Source: Rugalucina vietnamica
Taxonomy: Eukaryota; Mollusca; Bivalvia; Lucinida; Lucinidae
Assembly (NCBI GenBank): GCA_964017185.1
Contig: OZ024879.1
Span: 43,407,883 to 43,471,882 of the forward strand
Direction of reading: 5' to 3'
Length of the DNA stretch: 64,000 nt
Shown: positions 1-10,326 of the stretch, one piece after another
Layout of the letters: each line of letters begins with the position of its first letter
Numbering within the stretch: position 1 is the first letter of the stretch
The notes under the pieces: generated by a model
The model's database searches: none
Told to the model about the DNA's origin: nothing
What the model saw: only the letters and a program-made list of their open reading frames with translations
Translations under genes and position numbers: made by a program

Positions 1-1062
1 AGATTTCAGGCTTCAATAACCTCGACTGTACATAGGACAGACCAAATATTATGTACCAGTAACCAGTAAAATGTAGTCTCCTGGTCGCTCTGTCATTTTA
101 TTGGAATAATAGATTTTAGTTCAAACTGTCCTGTAATGTGAGAAATCAATGTTAACATTGATATTTGTGTCACAGAAGTTATATTATTTCGTTTATCATA
201 TTTTATGTGATATAATCTATTTATAAATCGATCCAAATCTAAATTGTTACAATCAGTGAACACTTCTATGGATTAGAATTGACTAAGCGAATCCGTTCAA
301 ATCTGCAAACACCCAATAAAATTTGGCAATGCTTCAAGTACGGGTACTGCTATGGAATTTCTTATGAACCAAATCGGTATGTACTAAACTTATGAAACGA
401 AGCTGTATATATAGATTGAAGAACTATATGTCTCACTATAGTAATAGAAATTCAGCAGTGTTTAATCATTTAAAACTCAAATTAAATGTATGAACTGCAC
501 TTTTCTGGCATACAACTAGCATTTATTCGTGTTGATAATCACACTTGGGTGGCAAACGTTCAAACAGTCAAAATAGCTCTTGGATTTTATTCAAACTTCC
601 TGGGGATGCCTGGCACAAAGAAACCTTCTAGCCTGGAAAATAAATAGTCAACAAGACTATTGGAATAACAGATGAGTAAAGACCAAAGTACACAGAACTA
701 TTCTTTTAAGCGTCAAAATCCCATTGCACCCGAGATTAGTGGTGCTATTAGTTTAGTGATACCTTGAATTCACCAGGGTACCATACAATGCTGTGCTCTT
801 GATATATATTTATCAATTAATCTTTTGCACAACAGAATACCACATAGTGCAACGTCAATTTGGTATTCTTTTCAGAGGTTATTCTCAAAAGCTTGATGAA
901 CAAATTCAAATTGCTACATATCTCTGTAAAGCAAAGATTTTACTGTGACCACCTTACCTTCAATAGCTGCTCACCCTGCTCTCCGTTATACATGTTATAC
1001 GTTGGTACCTATATTTTATATCTCTTAACATGATTTCCTTATTGCTTGTTTATATGTGTATA
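1..1062. other. No gene recognised
   Basis: AT-rich sequence with stops in all frames and no convincing protein, RNA gene or repeat structure that I could recognise. Confidence 0.5.
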
Positions 1063-1430
1063 TCAGAGCCATTGCAGAAGATGAGGGTAAGGTTATGGCC
1101 ATGTAAAATCGATTTAAACCCGCCAGTAACTTTGTGTTACTGATCGTTCCAAGTCGATACTTCTGTGGTGGTTCTTTTTGTTTTGTGTCTTGGTGTTTAA
1201 AATATTTTTGTGCTGTTGGCGCCTTATGTATGTTTTCATATGTTTAGTTAAGTTAAGGTAACTGAGTGGCCACCTATTGGGAAAATAGCTGCTCATTCGG
1301 CTTACGAAATGTTATCATGGTGTGGGTGCCTGATTGTTAGTTTGGTTTTTTCCCATCCTGGTTTGTTGAGTGAGAATCTTTTACTGATTGCGCCTTTTCC
1401 TGATCTTTGCCTACTTGTACCTTTTCAAAC
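1063..1430 (+). repeat. Family A repeat, 5'-truncated copy
   Basis: This matches the 3' half of the long copies at 20490-21165 and 29665-30341, starting around GCAGAAG.TGAGGGT and running to the shared end CCTACTTGTACCTTTT. The open minus-strand frame here is only the reverse of the repeat and recurs in other copies. No flanking direct repeat was seen. Confidence 0.85.
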
Positions 1431-2083
1431 GGTGCAATGTAGACGTCAATATGACATAAATGAAACTTTTCATGTTTTACAGCTGCAACTGTACCATGAA
1501 TATTGTTAGACATGTATGACTTGCAACTTTATGTCCGCGTGGCAACTTTTAAAGAATTAAAGCCATGACATTTCTTTCCTAAGTGTAACTGAACAGCTAT
1601 TTTCTGGTTTCAACTTACTCAAAATCACAGCCTTATCATGATACAATAAATTCCAGAACAATAAATAAACTAAAGATAAACATACTTACTGATGTCAGCT
1701 GGTTCAGATAGAAAACACCACCGCAGATTAAGGATTTCCCTGTACCATATGTAATTAGGCTCCTATCAAAGATAAAATGACATATCACACATCTGTTGAA
1801 TATATAAAAAGGTCTTTTTCTGTCTTTGCTTCATTATGAGAGCAACCTTAGAGAGTTTCATACATTGTTTTATAATTTTCATCATGCATATTTAAAAAAA
1901 AAGGAGTGGAAAAATGTACGCGGTCGGAAAAAGTGTCATTTTAAGGAAGGTTTTTGATCTATGGAGGGCCAAAGTGAAGAGAAATAGGTGGATAAATGAG
2001 AAAGCAGAGAATAAAATTACTAAAATGACAGCTGGGGACTACTGAAGCATAATATCACAGATTAAAAAATCACCTGTGCTTAT
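1431..2083. other. No gene recognised
   Basis: Non-coding in appearance. It lies between a family A copy and the Mutator-like relic. Nothing else is supported. Confidence 0.4.
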
Positions 2084-2970
2084 GTGTGGTGCCAAAGAGA
2101 AAACAAAGTGTCTCAAACAATGATATTACCAACTTCACTCGAAAAGCCGTCTTTAACGGATAACATGTTACTCTCCACAAATAATGAAAATACCCTGGAG
2201 ACTTACCGTTTTGTGCATCTAGGAAAGACAGCCACCATGTTCTATGAAAGTTATGCTGGACATAGACTTTTGAAGACAACCTGCAATGGAATGTTAGAAT
2301 TTGACATGACATATGACATGTAATGCGGTTTTGCATGGCGCGAAAGACTTACTTGTAAAAAGTGTGGGTTTGTCGGAGAGAAGTTTAATTTATATGAGGA
2401 GATTAAAACAAGGACAGCAGGAGCTAAGGCTGCAGATATCAATCTTTCAGTTGCTAGTGGCTTGATGGATACATTATCTGGACCATCTGACTTGAGATAT
2501 TTGACTATGTGCCTACAGATACCACCACCTTCCTATCCTGCAATGCAGAAACACTGTAACATTGCTGCTGAAAAAGTGGAATCTGTGGCTGCAGCATCCT
2601 TTACCAGGGCTAGGCAGCAGGTGCAAAGAACCATTGTGGCTTGTGTCTTTGATGCTAGAGAGCTAATTGTTGCTGGCATTTACTCTCAGTACAACAACAG
2701 ATTACAATCTGCTGGTAAAAAAAACACCAATGCAACCAGCCACTCAAGTGACAACATCCATAATTGAGATGCAGACACAAACATGAAAGTAATTGGCATG
2801 CTTGTTAGCAACAAACTATGTGTCAAAGGAGACCATACCGGCTGCGACTTAAACGGTGGATGCGCTAAAAAATTTAGAAGACACAGTATTAAAAAATCAT
2901 GTGGTATCAATAAATGTGACTTTCAAATTATAAATGCAACTGCATTGAATATAAAATTACAAATGCAACT
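2084..2970 (+). pseudogene. Mutator-like transposase relic, N-terminal part
   Basis: One reading frame carries transposase-like text broken by TAA at 2321-2323 and TGA at 2765-2767. It includes TYRFVHLGK, then after the first stop a CxxC zinc-ribbon-like stretch (LTCKKCGFVGEKFNLY), then SGLMDTLSGPSDLRYL, the basic/helical QIPPPSYPAMQKHCN region, and after the second stop KVIGMLVSNKLCVKG. As I recall, these are hallmarks of the Mutator-like transposase domain proteins common in molluscs. After about 2870 the similarity appears to continue only with a one-base frame change in an A run. The next catalytic block (TTDGDS) is at 4346-4630, beyond a TIR element. The stops and frameshift make this a dead copy. 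The family identity is from memory of conserved motifs, not a search. Confidence 0.65.
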
Positions 2971-2978
2971 GCAGTTAT

Positions 2979-3016
2979 TAGTCTTTCCTGATCACTGCCT
3001 ACTTTAACCTTTTCAA
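2979..3016 (+). repeat. Family A repeat, extreme 3' end
   Basis: About 38 bp resemble the fixed family A 3' end (CCTGATC..TGCCTACTT...CCTTTTC). It could be a very short truncated insertion or chance similarity. Confidence 0.35.
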
Positions 3017-3082
3017 TTATTAAATGAAGAAGGGCCTCTAATCAAACAGATACATTGAGATGATTAAATAGATTTGTGAATA

Positions 3083-4115
3083 CACTGAAAAAAAGTTATA
3101 AGAGGCCGCCTTATGTTTTTTTCCTTCTAGTTCAGAAAGTAAAATACGATCAATTACAATTCACGGTCATATGAATAAACCAATGTCTAATAGTGGCTCT
3201 GTGAGTTTCTGCATTCGAATCTGTGTGATACTTTTTACACAGACGAAGCATGAGTAAAGGTACCCTCAGTTACCCTAAAGTCACACTTTATTAACATCAA
3301 ACTAAATGTCATATTACGACGTTTTTGTTTTATATTTAAATTTATTTGAAAGTGTTATTGACTGCTACGATGTATGATAAAATAATGTTATATGTGTTGC
3401 TGCAATAAGAATTTTCGTTTCAGTTTTGTAAATGCAAGAAGATAGCAACATGAATAACAGGAATTCAGCTTTTTGTATGCAATTTGCATACAAACTTTGT
3501 TCTTCTCTGGTTATTATCAGCAGCACGGCATTGAAATTTTCAGCGATTATTTATGTTTAATACTTGACTCTGATAGATTATGAAAATTTTAAAAATCGTC
3601 CACAGATTTTGTTATTTTGGTCGTTAAAATTTGGAATTGAAACCGGAAGTGTGCGGCAGTCGTGACCTGTTTGTCCTCGAAAATCATATAATACAGCTCT
3701 TGTGAGGTATATTTCTCATTTCCAGGCCTCAAAAAAAGGAATTTATAGGGATTAACATGTTTAAGAGGTACATTGTTTTTTTAAAAAATCTCGAAAATAG
3801 CGATCTTTTAAAAATGCGTAAAAAATTTATAAGTTAAGAAAATTGTAATGTTTTTCCAACCTGGAATGGCCTCTTTGATGACACCCGTTCCTTATTTCAA
3901 TAAAGTTTGCGCTTTAACCAATTTTTATTCAAAAACATTGATTTTTGCACTTTTACACGAAAAACGCGTTTAGTGAAAGAAAATTAGTTCTGAACACTTT
4001 GTAACTTTACTTACTTGAAAGACACGTCTTTAGGCAAAAAATCATTCAATTTTGCACATGGCTTATAAATTAAAACTGAGTTTCAAAAGTGACCTCTTAT
4101 AACTTTTTTTCAGTG
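3083..4115. mobile_element. Non-autonomous TIR element (1,033 bp, TA target site)
   Basis: The ends are inverted repeats: CACTGAAAAAAAGTTATAAG followed by AGG at the left, and the exact reverse complement at the right (23 bp perfect, then about three more of four bases). Each end is flanked by TA (3081-3082 and 4116-4117), so a TA duplication as in the Tc1/mariner superfamily is the simplest reading. There is no ORF of useful length inside, so it would depend on a transposase supplied elsewhere. It sits between the two parts of the Mutator-like relic. Confidence 0.8.
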
Positions 4116-4345
4116 TAAATCAAATATACAGGTCTGCACAGTAGACATTTTGCATTTTTGATTCCGTCACCAGGTTTGTCCAGTCAGTTACTAAAACTAT
4201 TTCTTCCGGGGCGTCCCTTACCTGGTCTACCATGCATAGTTCTGTCACAAATGATAGACGAAAACAGGAAGAAAACGAATAAGGAATAGAAAAAAAACAC
4301 AAACGACACAGAATTTACTTGAAATCAGGCCTATTTTATTTGCAG

Positions 4346-4630
4346 GTGATGAGTATAGAGAAGCCAAAGCATGAGTCGTTCATTCTTTCAAATGACAGCC
4401 CTGTCACCATTGGAAACATGACAACTGATGGTGACAGTAATTCATTCAAGGGGGCAAATGGTTTCCTTTCAGAACCGTGAATGTGATGTTATGTCGGTTA
4501 CAGCGGAATTTAACTGTGCGGATTTTCGACAGGTTTTGGTTGTCAGCAGGAAAAGAGGCAGTCGTCGGATCAAATCAATAAGTGTTTTAAGGAAATTAAT
4601 GTCTCTGTGTTACATATTTGTTTTAAATTA
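4346..4630 (+). pseudogene. Mutator-like transposase relic, catalytic block
   Basis: A pyrimidine-rich tract ending TTTGCAG at 4345 looks like a splice acceptor and is followed by an open frame with FILSNDSPVTIGN and the MTTDGDSNSFKGA motif. T-T-D-G-D is a strongly conserved catalytic-region motif of Mutator-like transposases, the D being a likely metal ligand. The frame ends in TGA at 4468-4470. The adjacent frame then reads FRQVLVVSRKRGSRRIKS, resembling the basic segment that normally follows, so a frameshift is likely. It belongs with 2084-2970, the pieces being separated by a TIR element and intron-like sequence. Not functional. Confidence 0.55.
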
Positions 4631-4639
4631 ATTTAAATA

Positions 4640-6283
4640 AATTAATTATGTTAAGTGTCCGCCCTTGTTAGGGACTTCGATCTCAGTCCATAGTCTAGCC
4701 CCGGAAGGTGTAATTGAGCATGCTTCAGCTAAAAGCTGAGTAAACGGTGTTTAGTTAATCCACAGTGACTATGGTGGCGTCAATGGACAGCAGTCTTCTA
4801 CTTTGCTGTCTTCTATTTTTTTTAGTTTCAAGACAAAGACGAAAGAGTTTTGTCTGTATCTTGGAGATCATGGGACAATAAATTCAAGCATCTAAAAAAC
4901 AATGAAAAAGTAACAAATGTAGCGCAAAAAAAAACCACATATCGATTAATTAGCGGATCAGGAAATGTTCTCAACACTGTCAGCCGTATCTGTTCCGGCG
5001 AAACCATCCTAGAAGGCTTTGTTGGTTTAAACAATATTTATTCATATAATTCTACACATACAATATACATGTTTTATGGTACAGGATTTGATAAAAAGCT
5101 ATAAGCTTATAAACATCATCTCCTGGAAGGCTTTGTTGAACTATGATCTGGGTCGCAGGACTATAGAGTCGAAGTCACTGGTGTTCATGACCTTTCGAAA
5201 TGACACGATCTGGAAAGAGGGTAAATTATTGGCTTACTATTTATGGTAGTTTCTATATATAGAAAAGGAAATTGTGACGGATCTGGGCAATAGTAAACAA
5301 AGATTTTGACTACAGTTTCGTTTTTGTTCCATTGTTTATTTTTCTGCTTCATATAGCTGTAAAAACGTTGGAATTGGGAAACATTTCTGGCATCCATATG
5401 TTCATATGCTTGTATCCTCTTGAATAGCATTACCTGCAATGAAAAATAAATAAATAAATATTAAAAAGGAATTAAATAATTCAATCAAAAAAAAAAAAAA
5501 GTGAATTAGATTAAAATCTTATAGAATTTAGTTCTGTGATATGAAATCAGAAAATAGCTTGCTGGTTTTAATAAACACAACACAAATTAGCCTATCAAGC
5601 AGAATTTGCATTTTGGACATTTAATAGATTATTATTTTTAAAGGGCGGATGATATGTTTTCAAGCCTTATCTGTATGGTATAAAATACTACCAAATATAT
5701 CAATTATAATGTAAAGCAAACAGAAACAATAACAGACACCACAGATATTACTATTTAAATTCGTTTTGGCAGGACGCAAATTCATATTTTGCTTGTGGGC
5801 TCTGATTTGTGTTGTGGTGTGTATTACAACAAATGACAGGTAAACTTGCTCAAAGAACACAAAATATGATTGGATTCTTATCTTTGATGTATAAATTAAT
5901 TAAGAATTTAAATGCAAATCTACTTTTCTATTATCAAAACCTACAGGTTACTAATATTATATTTAGTTTGAGAGTAAAATATAACAACAACTAGATAATA
6001 TGTCTGGGAATTGTGAACCCCCTTAAACCACACTTTTATATAGTGTGGAACTTTAGTACTACAGAGGTATACTTCTATTCTTCATATTGTTGTCTTGTGC
6101 ATGAACTGTGTGCGCTCACTGGAGTGGTGGTTCTAATGTGTACCCTGTGTGTTTTGGCAAGGAACGATGAAAAAAAAAAAAAAAAAAAAAAAAGGCTTAT
6201 CAATATTAAAAATGGCTATAAGAGGGTAAATGTATGTGTTCATATGCTTGTTTAAAGTCTATATGTATATATTTTTGTTCACC
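4640..6283. other. No gene recognised; A-rich runs
   Basis: Low-complexity A runs occur near 5488-5501 and 6170-6193. The several short open frames have no recognisable content. Nothing else is supported. Confidence 0.4.
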
Positions 6284-6476
6284 TTACACATTTAACACTG
6301 TTTAGGAAGTATATATGTTCTAAATACATGGCTGTAAAAGTGATAGATGGCTTAACACTATTTAGGAAGTGTATGTGTCCTAAGTATGAAAACTGTAAAG
6401 AATGATTAATATCTTAACACTGTTTAGGAAGTGTATGTGTTCTAAATACATGAAAACTGTAAAATGTTAAATGCTG
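6284..6476 (+). repeat. Three tandem ~61-bp repeats in the LINE 5' region
   Basis: Three imperfect units contain TTAACACTGTTTAGGAAGTG then TATGTGTTCTAAATACATG and ACTGTAAA, beginning near 6290, 6351 and 6412. They lie directly upstream of the ATG at 6514. Tandem 5' subrepeats are common in LINEs and often act as an internal promoter. That role is inferred here. Confidence 0.75.
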
Positions 6477-6513
6477 ATCTCTTGTTGGTTAATGCCTTGA
6501 CTCGCATTTTATC

Positions 6514-9500
6514 ATGAAAATGTTTGAAAACCTAATGATTTCTTGCTGGAATATAAATGGCTACTCTCACAAAGGTTACAATAAGTATACTGATCAACAG
6601 TTCTTAAAAAATTTGTCTCAACATGATATTGTTTGTTTACTCGAAACTCATTGCAATTCACAAGAATCTCTTACATTACCGGATTACAAAGCGGTACACT
6701 TGAATAGACCTAAACTTAAAAGTACAAGGAAACCCTCTGGTGGCCTTTCAGTATTTGTTAGAACAGGAATAGCTAAAGGCATAAAATTTCTTAATCATGA
6801 AAATAATGATTACATCTGGCTACAATTACAAAAAGACTTCTTTGGACTTTCTGAGGATATTTACATCTGTTTTTTATATTTTTCTCCAGAATATTCAACT
6901 TACACACAATCTTTAGATTATGATTTATTTGACATTTTGGAAAGGGAAATTGTGAAATATCAAAAACATGGCAAGATTTTGATAGGGGGTGATTTTAAAG
7001 CCAGAGTTGGAACTGAAAATGATTTTATAAGTCAAGATAGTGACAATCATTTGCCTTTATTTGATTCATACATAATTGATAGCATACCACTTCAGAGGCG
7101 CAGCTATGATCACGTTTTAAACACTAGAGGCAAACAGTTATTGAACCTTTGTGTGCAGTGTGGTTTAAGATTTTTAAATGGCCGAATGTTGGGAGACTCT
7201 CTGGGGCAATACACCTCACATCAACCATCTGGTAGTAGTGTAATTGATTATTTTATTGCATCTGAGTCCATTTTAAGTATTATACCATGCTTCTCGGTAC
7301 AGAATCTTCAAGCTGATTTATCAGACCATTGTCAAATTTCATTGCAAATCCAAACAAATATTGGTACAAATACTGTTGAAGAAAATCTTAATCCTTTACC
7401 TGACAAATATATATGGACAGAAGACTCTAATTTTCTGTTTCAACAAGCCTTGAACTCCAATGTTATTCAAAATGAAATAAAAATATTTATGGAGAAGAAT
7501 TTCGACGAAACTGACACCCATAATGCAGCTGCTGATCTCAGTAATATTATAAAGAATGCAGCAGCCATGTCACTTAAAAGTACAAGTAAAAGAAAAACAG
7601 TATCTGTAAGTAATGTAAAAAATAAGAAAAAGAATAAAAATCTTAAATGGTATGATTTCTCTCTTCAAAAGGCAAGATTGGTTTTAATGAATAAGGAAAA
7701 ACTCTTTAGAAAATATAGTAATGATCCATACGTTAGATCTTCATTTTACAAGACCTTGAAGGAATTCAGAAAACTCAGAAAACATAAACTCCGACAATAT
7801 CGCCAGGGAATTTTAGATAAATTAGACAGTATGCGTGAAAATAACCCATCTTCATATTGGAAACTCCTAGATGAATTAAAAAACTCTGATAAAATTGATA
7901 AAAGTGAAAATATATCGAGCTCAGAATGGATAAAACATTTTTCAGCCTTAAATGAACAAGATAGCATACCAAACTCTGATATTTTAGATAAATTAAGGGA
8001 TTTAGAGAAAGAAAAAGTGTTTAATGAACTGGACTATTTGATATCTGAAAAAGAAATTTCATCCTGCATCAAAGACCTTAAAAACAAAAAATCAAGTGGT
8101 TGTGATTCTATTTTAAATGAAATGTTAAAATATGGACATTATTACTTACTTCAACCTTTGAAAAAATTATTTAATTTAGTACTCTGCTCCTCAAAATACC
8201 CAAGTCTTTGGTCTGCTGGAATTATAACCCCTTTACACAAAAAAGGATCTCTATCTGACCCCTCAAATTACAGGGGAATAACAATAAGCAGTTGTATTGG
8301 CAAATTGTTTAATAAAATTCTTAACAGATTGATGTCATTCTTAGAAAAACGTGATATTCTTTGTAAAGAACAAATTGGATTTATTAAAGGTAATCGAACC
8401 ACAGATCATATGTTTATATTAAAAAACTTAATAGACAGACATACCCATAAAGGTGCTACACCCTTATACACATGCTTTGTCGATTTTAGGCGTGCATTTG
8501 ATACAGTTTGGCATGATGGCCTTTTTTATAAATTGAGAAAAATCGGTATCAGTGATAAGTATTACCAGACGATCAAAAGTATGTATAACTCTACAAATTT
8601 ATCGGTGAAAGTCGGGAATTATAGTACTGATACATTTTCATCATTTGCAGGTGTTAGGCAGGGTGACAATCTGAGTTCTACTCTTTTTAACATTTTTATC
8701 AATGACATTCCTTCTTATTTTGACTCTTCCTGTGATCCAGTCTGTTTAACTCATAATCATATTAGTTGTTTATTATATGCAGATGATTTAGTCTTATTAT
8801 CTAACAGTGAAAAAGGACTTCAAAACTGTATTACAAAACTTTCATCTTTCTGCAAGGATTGGGGAATGAATGTTAATTTAGATAAAACAAAATCTTTAGT
8901 TTTTAGTTCTAGTAGAAGATTGAAAGATGTGCATATTACCTTTCAAGGAAAGGATATTGAAAATGTTAAATCTTATACTTATCTCGGGGTCACTTACAAT
9001 CATTTGGGTTGCTTTAATGAAGCAAAACATATTCTTTATCTTAAGGGATTAAAGGGTCAATTTAAATTATCGAAGTCTTTTTATCCACAACCTCCTAATA
9101 TAAAAACAAGCTTCCACATTTTTGATCATACAATTAAACCAATTCTTACATATGGTTCTGAAATATGGGGAACTTTTTCATCAAGTAAACTTCTATCCAA
9201 ACAAGATAATTATTTACTTAACATGTATGATAAGTTACCTCAAGAAAAGTTACACTTAAAGTTTTGTAAATATATACTTGGGGTAAGTTCAAAGGCAACT
9301 AATCTTGCTGTTCGAGGAGAAACAGGTCGATACCCCCTCCTTATTCAAATTATAGCTAATATGTTTAAATATTTAACTCACATACAAAAATCAAAAAATA
9401 ATCTCTTAACTGAAGCATACAGATTATCTGTTGATTTAAGTAATAAAGGAATTGATTCATGGGTTAATTTCATAAAAAGCATCTTATCTTACTTGAACAT

Positions 9501-10038
9501 TAAGGCTGATTTAAATAGCAATTCTAAATATTTATACAGAAAAGTTTTAAATGCTTTAATAACTAAATTTATTCTTAATTGGAAAGAAAAAACACAGTCT
9601 ACTCATGGTGAAAATAAACACACAGGTAACAAGTTAAGAACGTATAGTCTTTTTAAACAAAATTTTACAATGGAAAAATATTTGCAATTTGGTAGCAGAA
9701 ATCAAAGAAGAAATCTTTGTAAATTCAGAATCAGTAATCACAAACTTGAAATAGAACAAGGTCGTTATAAAAATATCAGTGCAGACAAAAGATTATGCAA
9801 ATTATGTAAAAATAATGTAGAAGATGAAATACATTTTCTCTTAAAATGTCCAGTTTTAAATGATGTCAGGAATACTAATCTATCAAAGATCCATGAACTG
9901 TATCCAAATACTGAAAGATTGAATGACAAAGATAAATTAATTTGGCTTATGTCCACTGAAGATTCCAATTTGATTCACTTGGTATACCAGTTACTTTCAT
10001 CTCTCTCTGAAGAGAGAATTTTGAAGTTAAGGGCTTAA
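6514..10038 (+). CDS. Non-LTR retrotransposon ORF: AP-endonuclease + reverse transcriptase
   Basis: An uninterrupted 1,174-residue protein. Residues 1-280 are an exonuclease/endonuclease/phosphatase fold: ISCWNINGY, LLETH, GGDFKARVG (158-166) and LSDH ending at His272. Reverse transcriptase follows (about 520-860): ITPLHKKG, NYRGITISS, GFIKGNRTTDH, FVDFRRAFDTVWH, GVRQGDNLS and YADD with Asp757 and Asp758. A C-terminal zinc knuckle has C1095-x2-C1098-x8-H1107-x4-C1112. No RNase H and no upstream ORF1 were found. One odd residue: the Asn normally following GDF (a catalytic residue in APE-type endonucleases) is Lys162 (AAA at 6997-6999), so endonuclease activity is doubtful. The clade (L1/Tx1-like or another) is not resolved. 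The ATG at 6514 was chosen because the EEP fold begins within ten residues of it. The lack of stops indicates a young copy. Confidence 0.93.
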   Translation: MKMFENLMISCWNINGYSHKGYNKYTDQQFLKNLSQHDIVCLLETHCNSQESLTLPDYKAVHLNRPKLKSTRKPSGGLSVFVRTGIAKGIKFLNHENNDYIWLQLQKDFFGLSEDIYICFLYFSPEYSTYTQSLDYDLFDILEREIVKYQKHGKILIGGDFKARVGTENDFISQDSDNHLPLFDSYIIDSIPLQRRSYDHVLNTRGKQLLNLCVQCGLRFLNGRMLGDSLGQYTSHQPSGSSVIDYFIASESILSIIPCFSVQNLQADLSDHCQISLQIQTNIGTNTVEENLNPLPDKYIWTEDSNFLFQQALNSNVIQNEIKIFMEKNFDETDTHNAAADLSNIIKNAAAMSLKSTSKRKTVSVSNVKNKKKNKNLKWYDFSLQKARLVLMNKEKLFRKYSNDPYVRSSFYKTLKEFRKLRKHKLRQYRQGILDKLDSMRENNPSSYWKLLDELKNSDKIDKSENISSSEWIKHFSALNEQDSIPNSDILDKLRDLEKEKVFNELDYLISEKEISSCIKDLKNKKSSGCDSILNEMLKYGHYYLLQPLKKLFNLVLCSSKYPSLWSAGIITPLHKKGSLSDPSNYRGITISSCIGKLFNKILNRLMSFLEKRDILCKEQIGFIKGNRTTDHMFILKNLIDRHTHKGATPLYTCFVDFRRAFDTVWHDGLFYKLRKIGISDKYYQTIKSMYNSTNLSVKVGNYSTDTFSSFAGVRQGDNLSSTLFNIFINDIPSYFDSSCDPVCLTHNHISCLLYADDLVLLSNSEKGLQNCITKLSSFCKDWGMNVNLDKTKSLVFSSSRRLKDVHITFQGKDIENVKSYTYLGVTYNHLGCFNEAKHILYLKGLKGQFKLSKSFYPQPPNIKTSFHIFDHTIKPILTYGSEIWGTFSSSKLLSKQDNYLLNMYDKLPQEKLHLKFCKYILGVSSKATNLAVRGETGRYPLLIQIIANMFKYLTHIQKSKNNLLTEAYRLSVDLSNKGIDSWVNFIKSILSYLNIKADLNSNSKYLYRKVLNALITKFILNWKEKTQSTHGENKHTGNKLRTYSLFKQNFTMEKYLQFGSRNQRRNLCKFRISNHKLEIEQGRYKNISADKRLCKLCKNNVEDEIHFLLKCPVLNDVRNTNLSKIHELYPNTERLNDKDKLIWLMSTEDSNLIHLVYQLLSSLSEERILKLRA

Positions 10039-10143
10039 TTTTATAAGTTGGTGACTTTTGATGGTTGATGTGTGGTGCTCTGATTCAGTGTGTCTTCACA
10101 CATTTTCTACTCCCATATTGCTGTTTATTTGTTGTGCATGTAG

Positions 10144-10161
10144 TATCTATCTATCTATCTT
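10144..10161. repeat. (TATC)n microsatellite at LINE-LINE junction
   Basis: TATC repeated four times plus TTC. It lies at the 3' end of the plus-strand LINE and, read on the other strand as (GATA)n, at the 3' end of the minus-strand LINE. A short tandem-repeat tail instead of poly(A) is typical of several LINE clades, so it may be the tail of either element. Confidence 0.7.
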
Positions 10162-10326
10162 CTGATACTGAGTCGATCAATTTCTGATCATCACCTCAGG
10201 TGTGGGGTGGGTGGCTAAATTTAGAATTTAGTCAAGGGAAAATAAAACATTTGGGGTGGACCATTAAAACTATTTACAAGATATAGATGAGAGGCATACT
10301 AAAACGCATGCCTCTGGGCTAATGAT

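Larger units (their letters stand above)
6284..10161 (+). mobile_element. Near-complete non-LTR retrotransposon (LINE-1 of this window)
   Basis: The unit comprises 5' tandem repeats (6284-6476), one long ORF (6514-10038), about 105 bp of 3' UTR and a (TATC)4 tail at 10144-10161. The tail is shared with, or belongs to, the converging element at 10162-13950. Exact ends and target-site duplications could not be fixed. Confidence 0.75.

Noticed and set aside
1114-1296. Recurrent minus-strand peptide (SSYFPNRWPLSYL...) in several family A copies
   Set aside because: It appears wherever family A is present, has changing ends and frames, and runs opposite to the apparent sense of the repeat. It is a by-product, not a gene.
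5185-5439. 84-codon minus-strand open frame
   Set aside because: No motif, AT-driven composition and no supporting signals.
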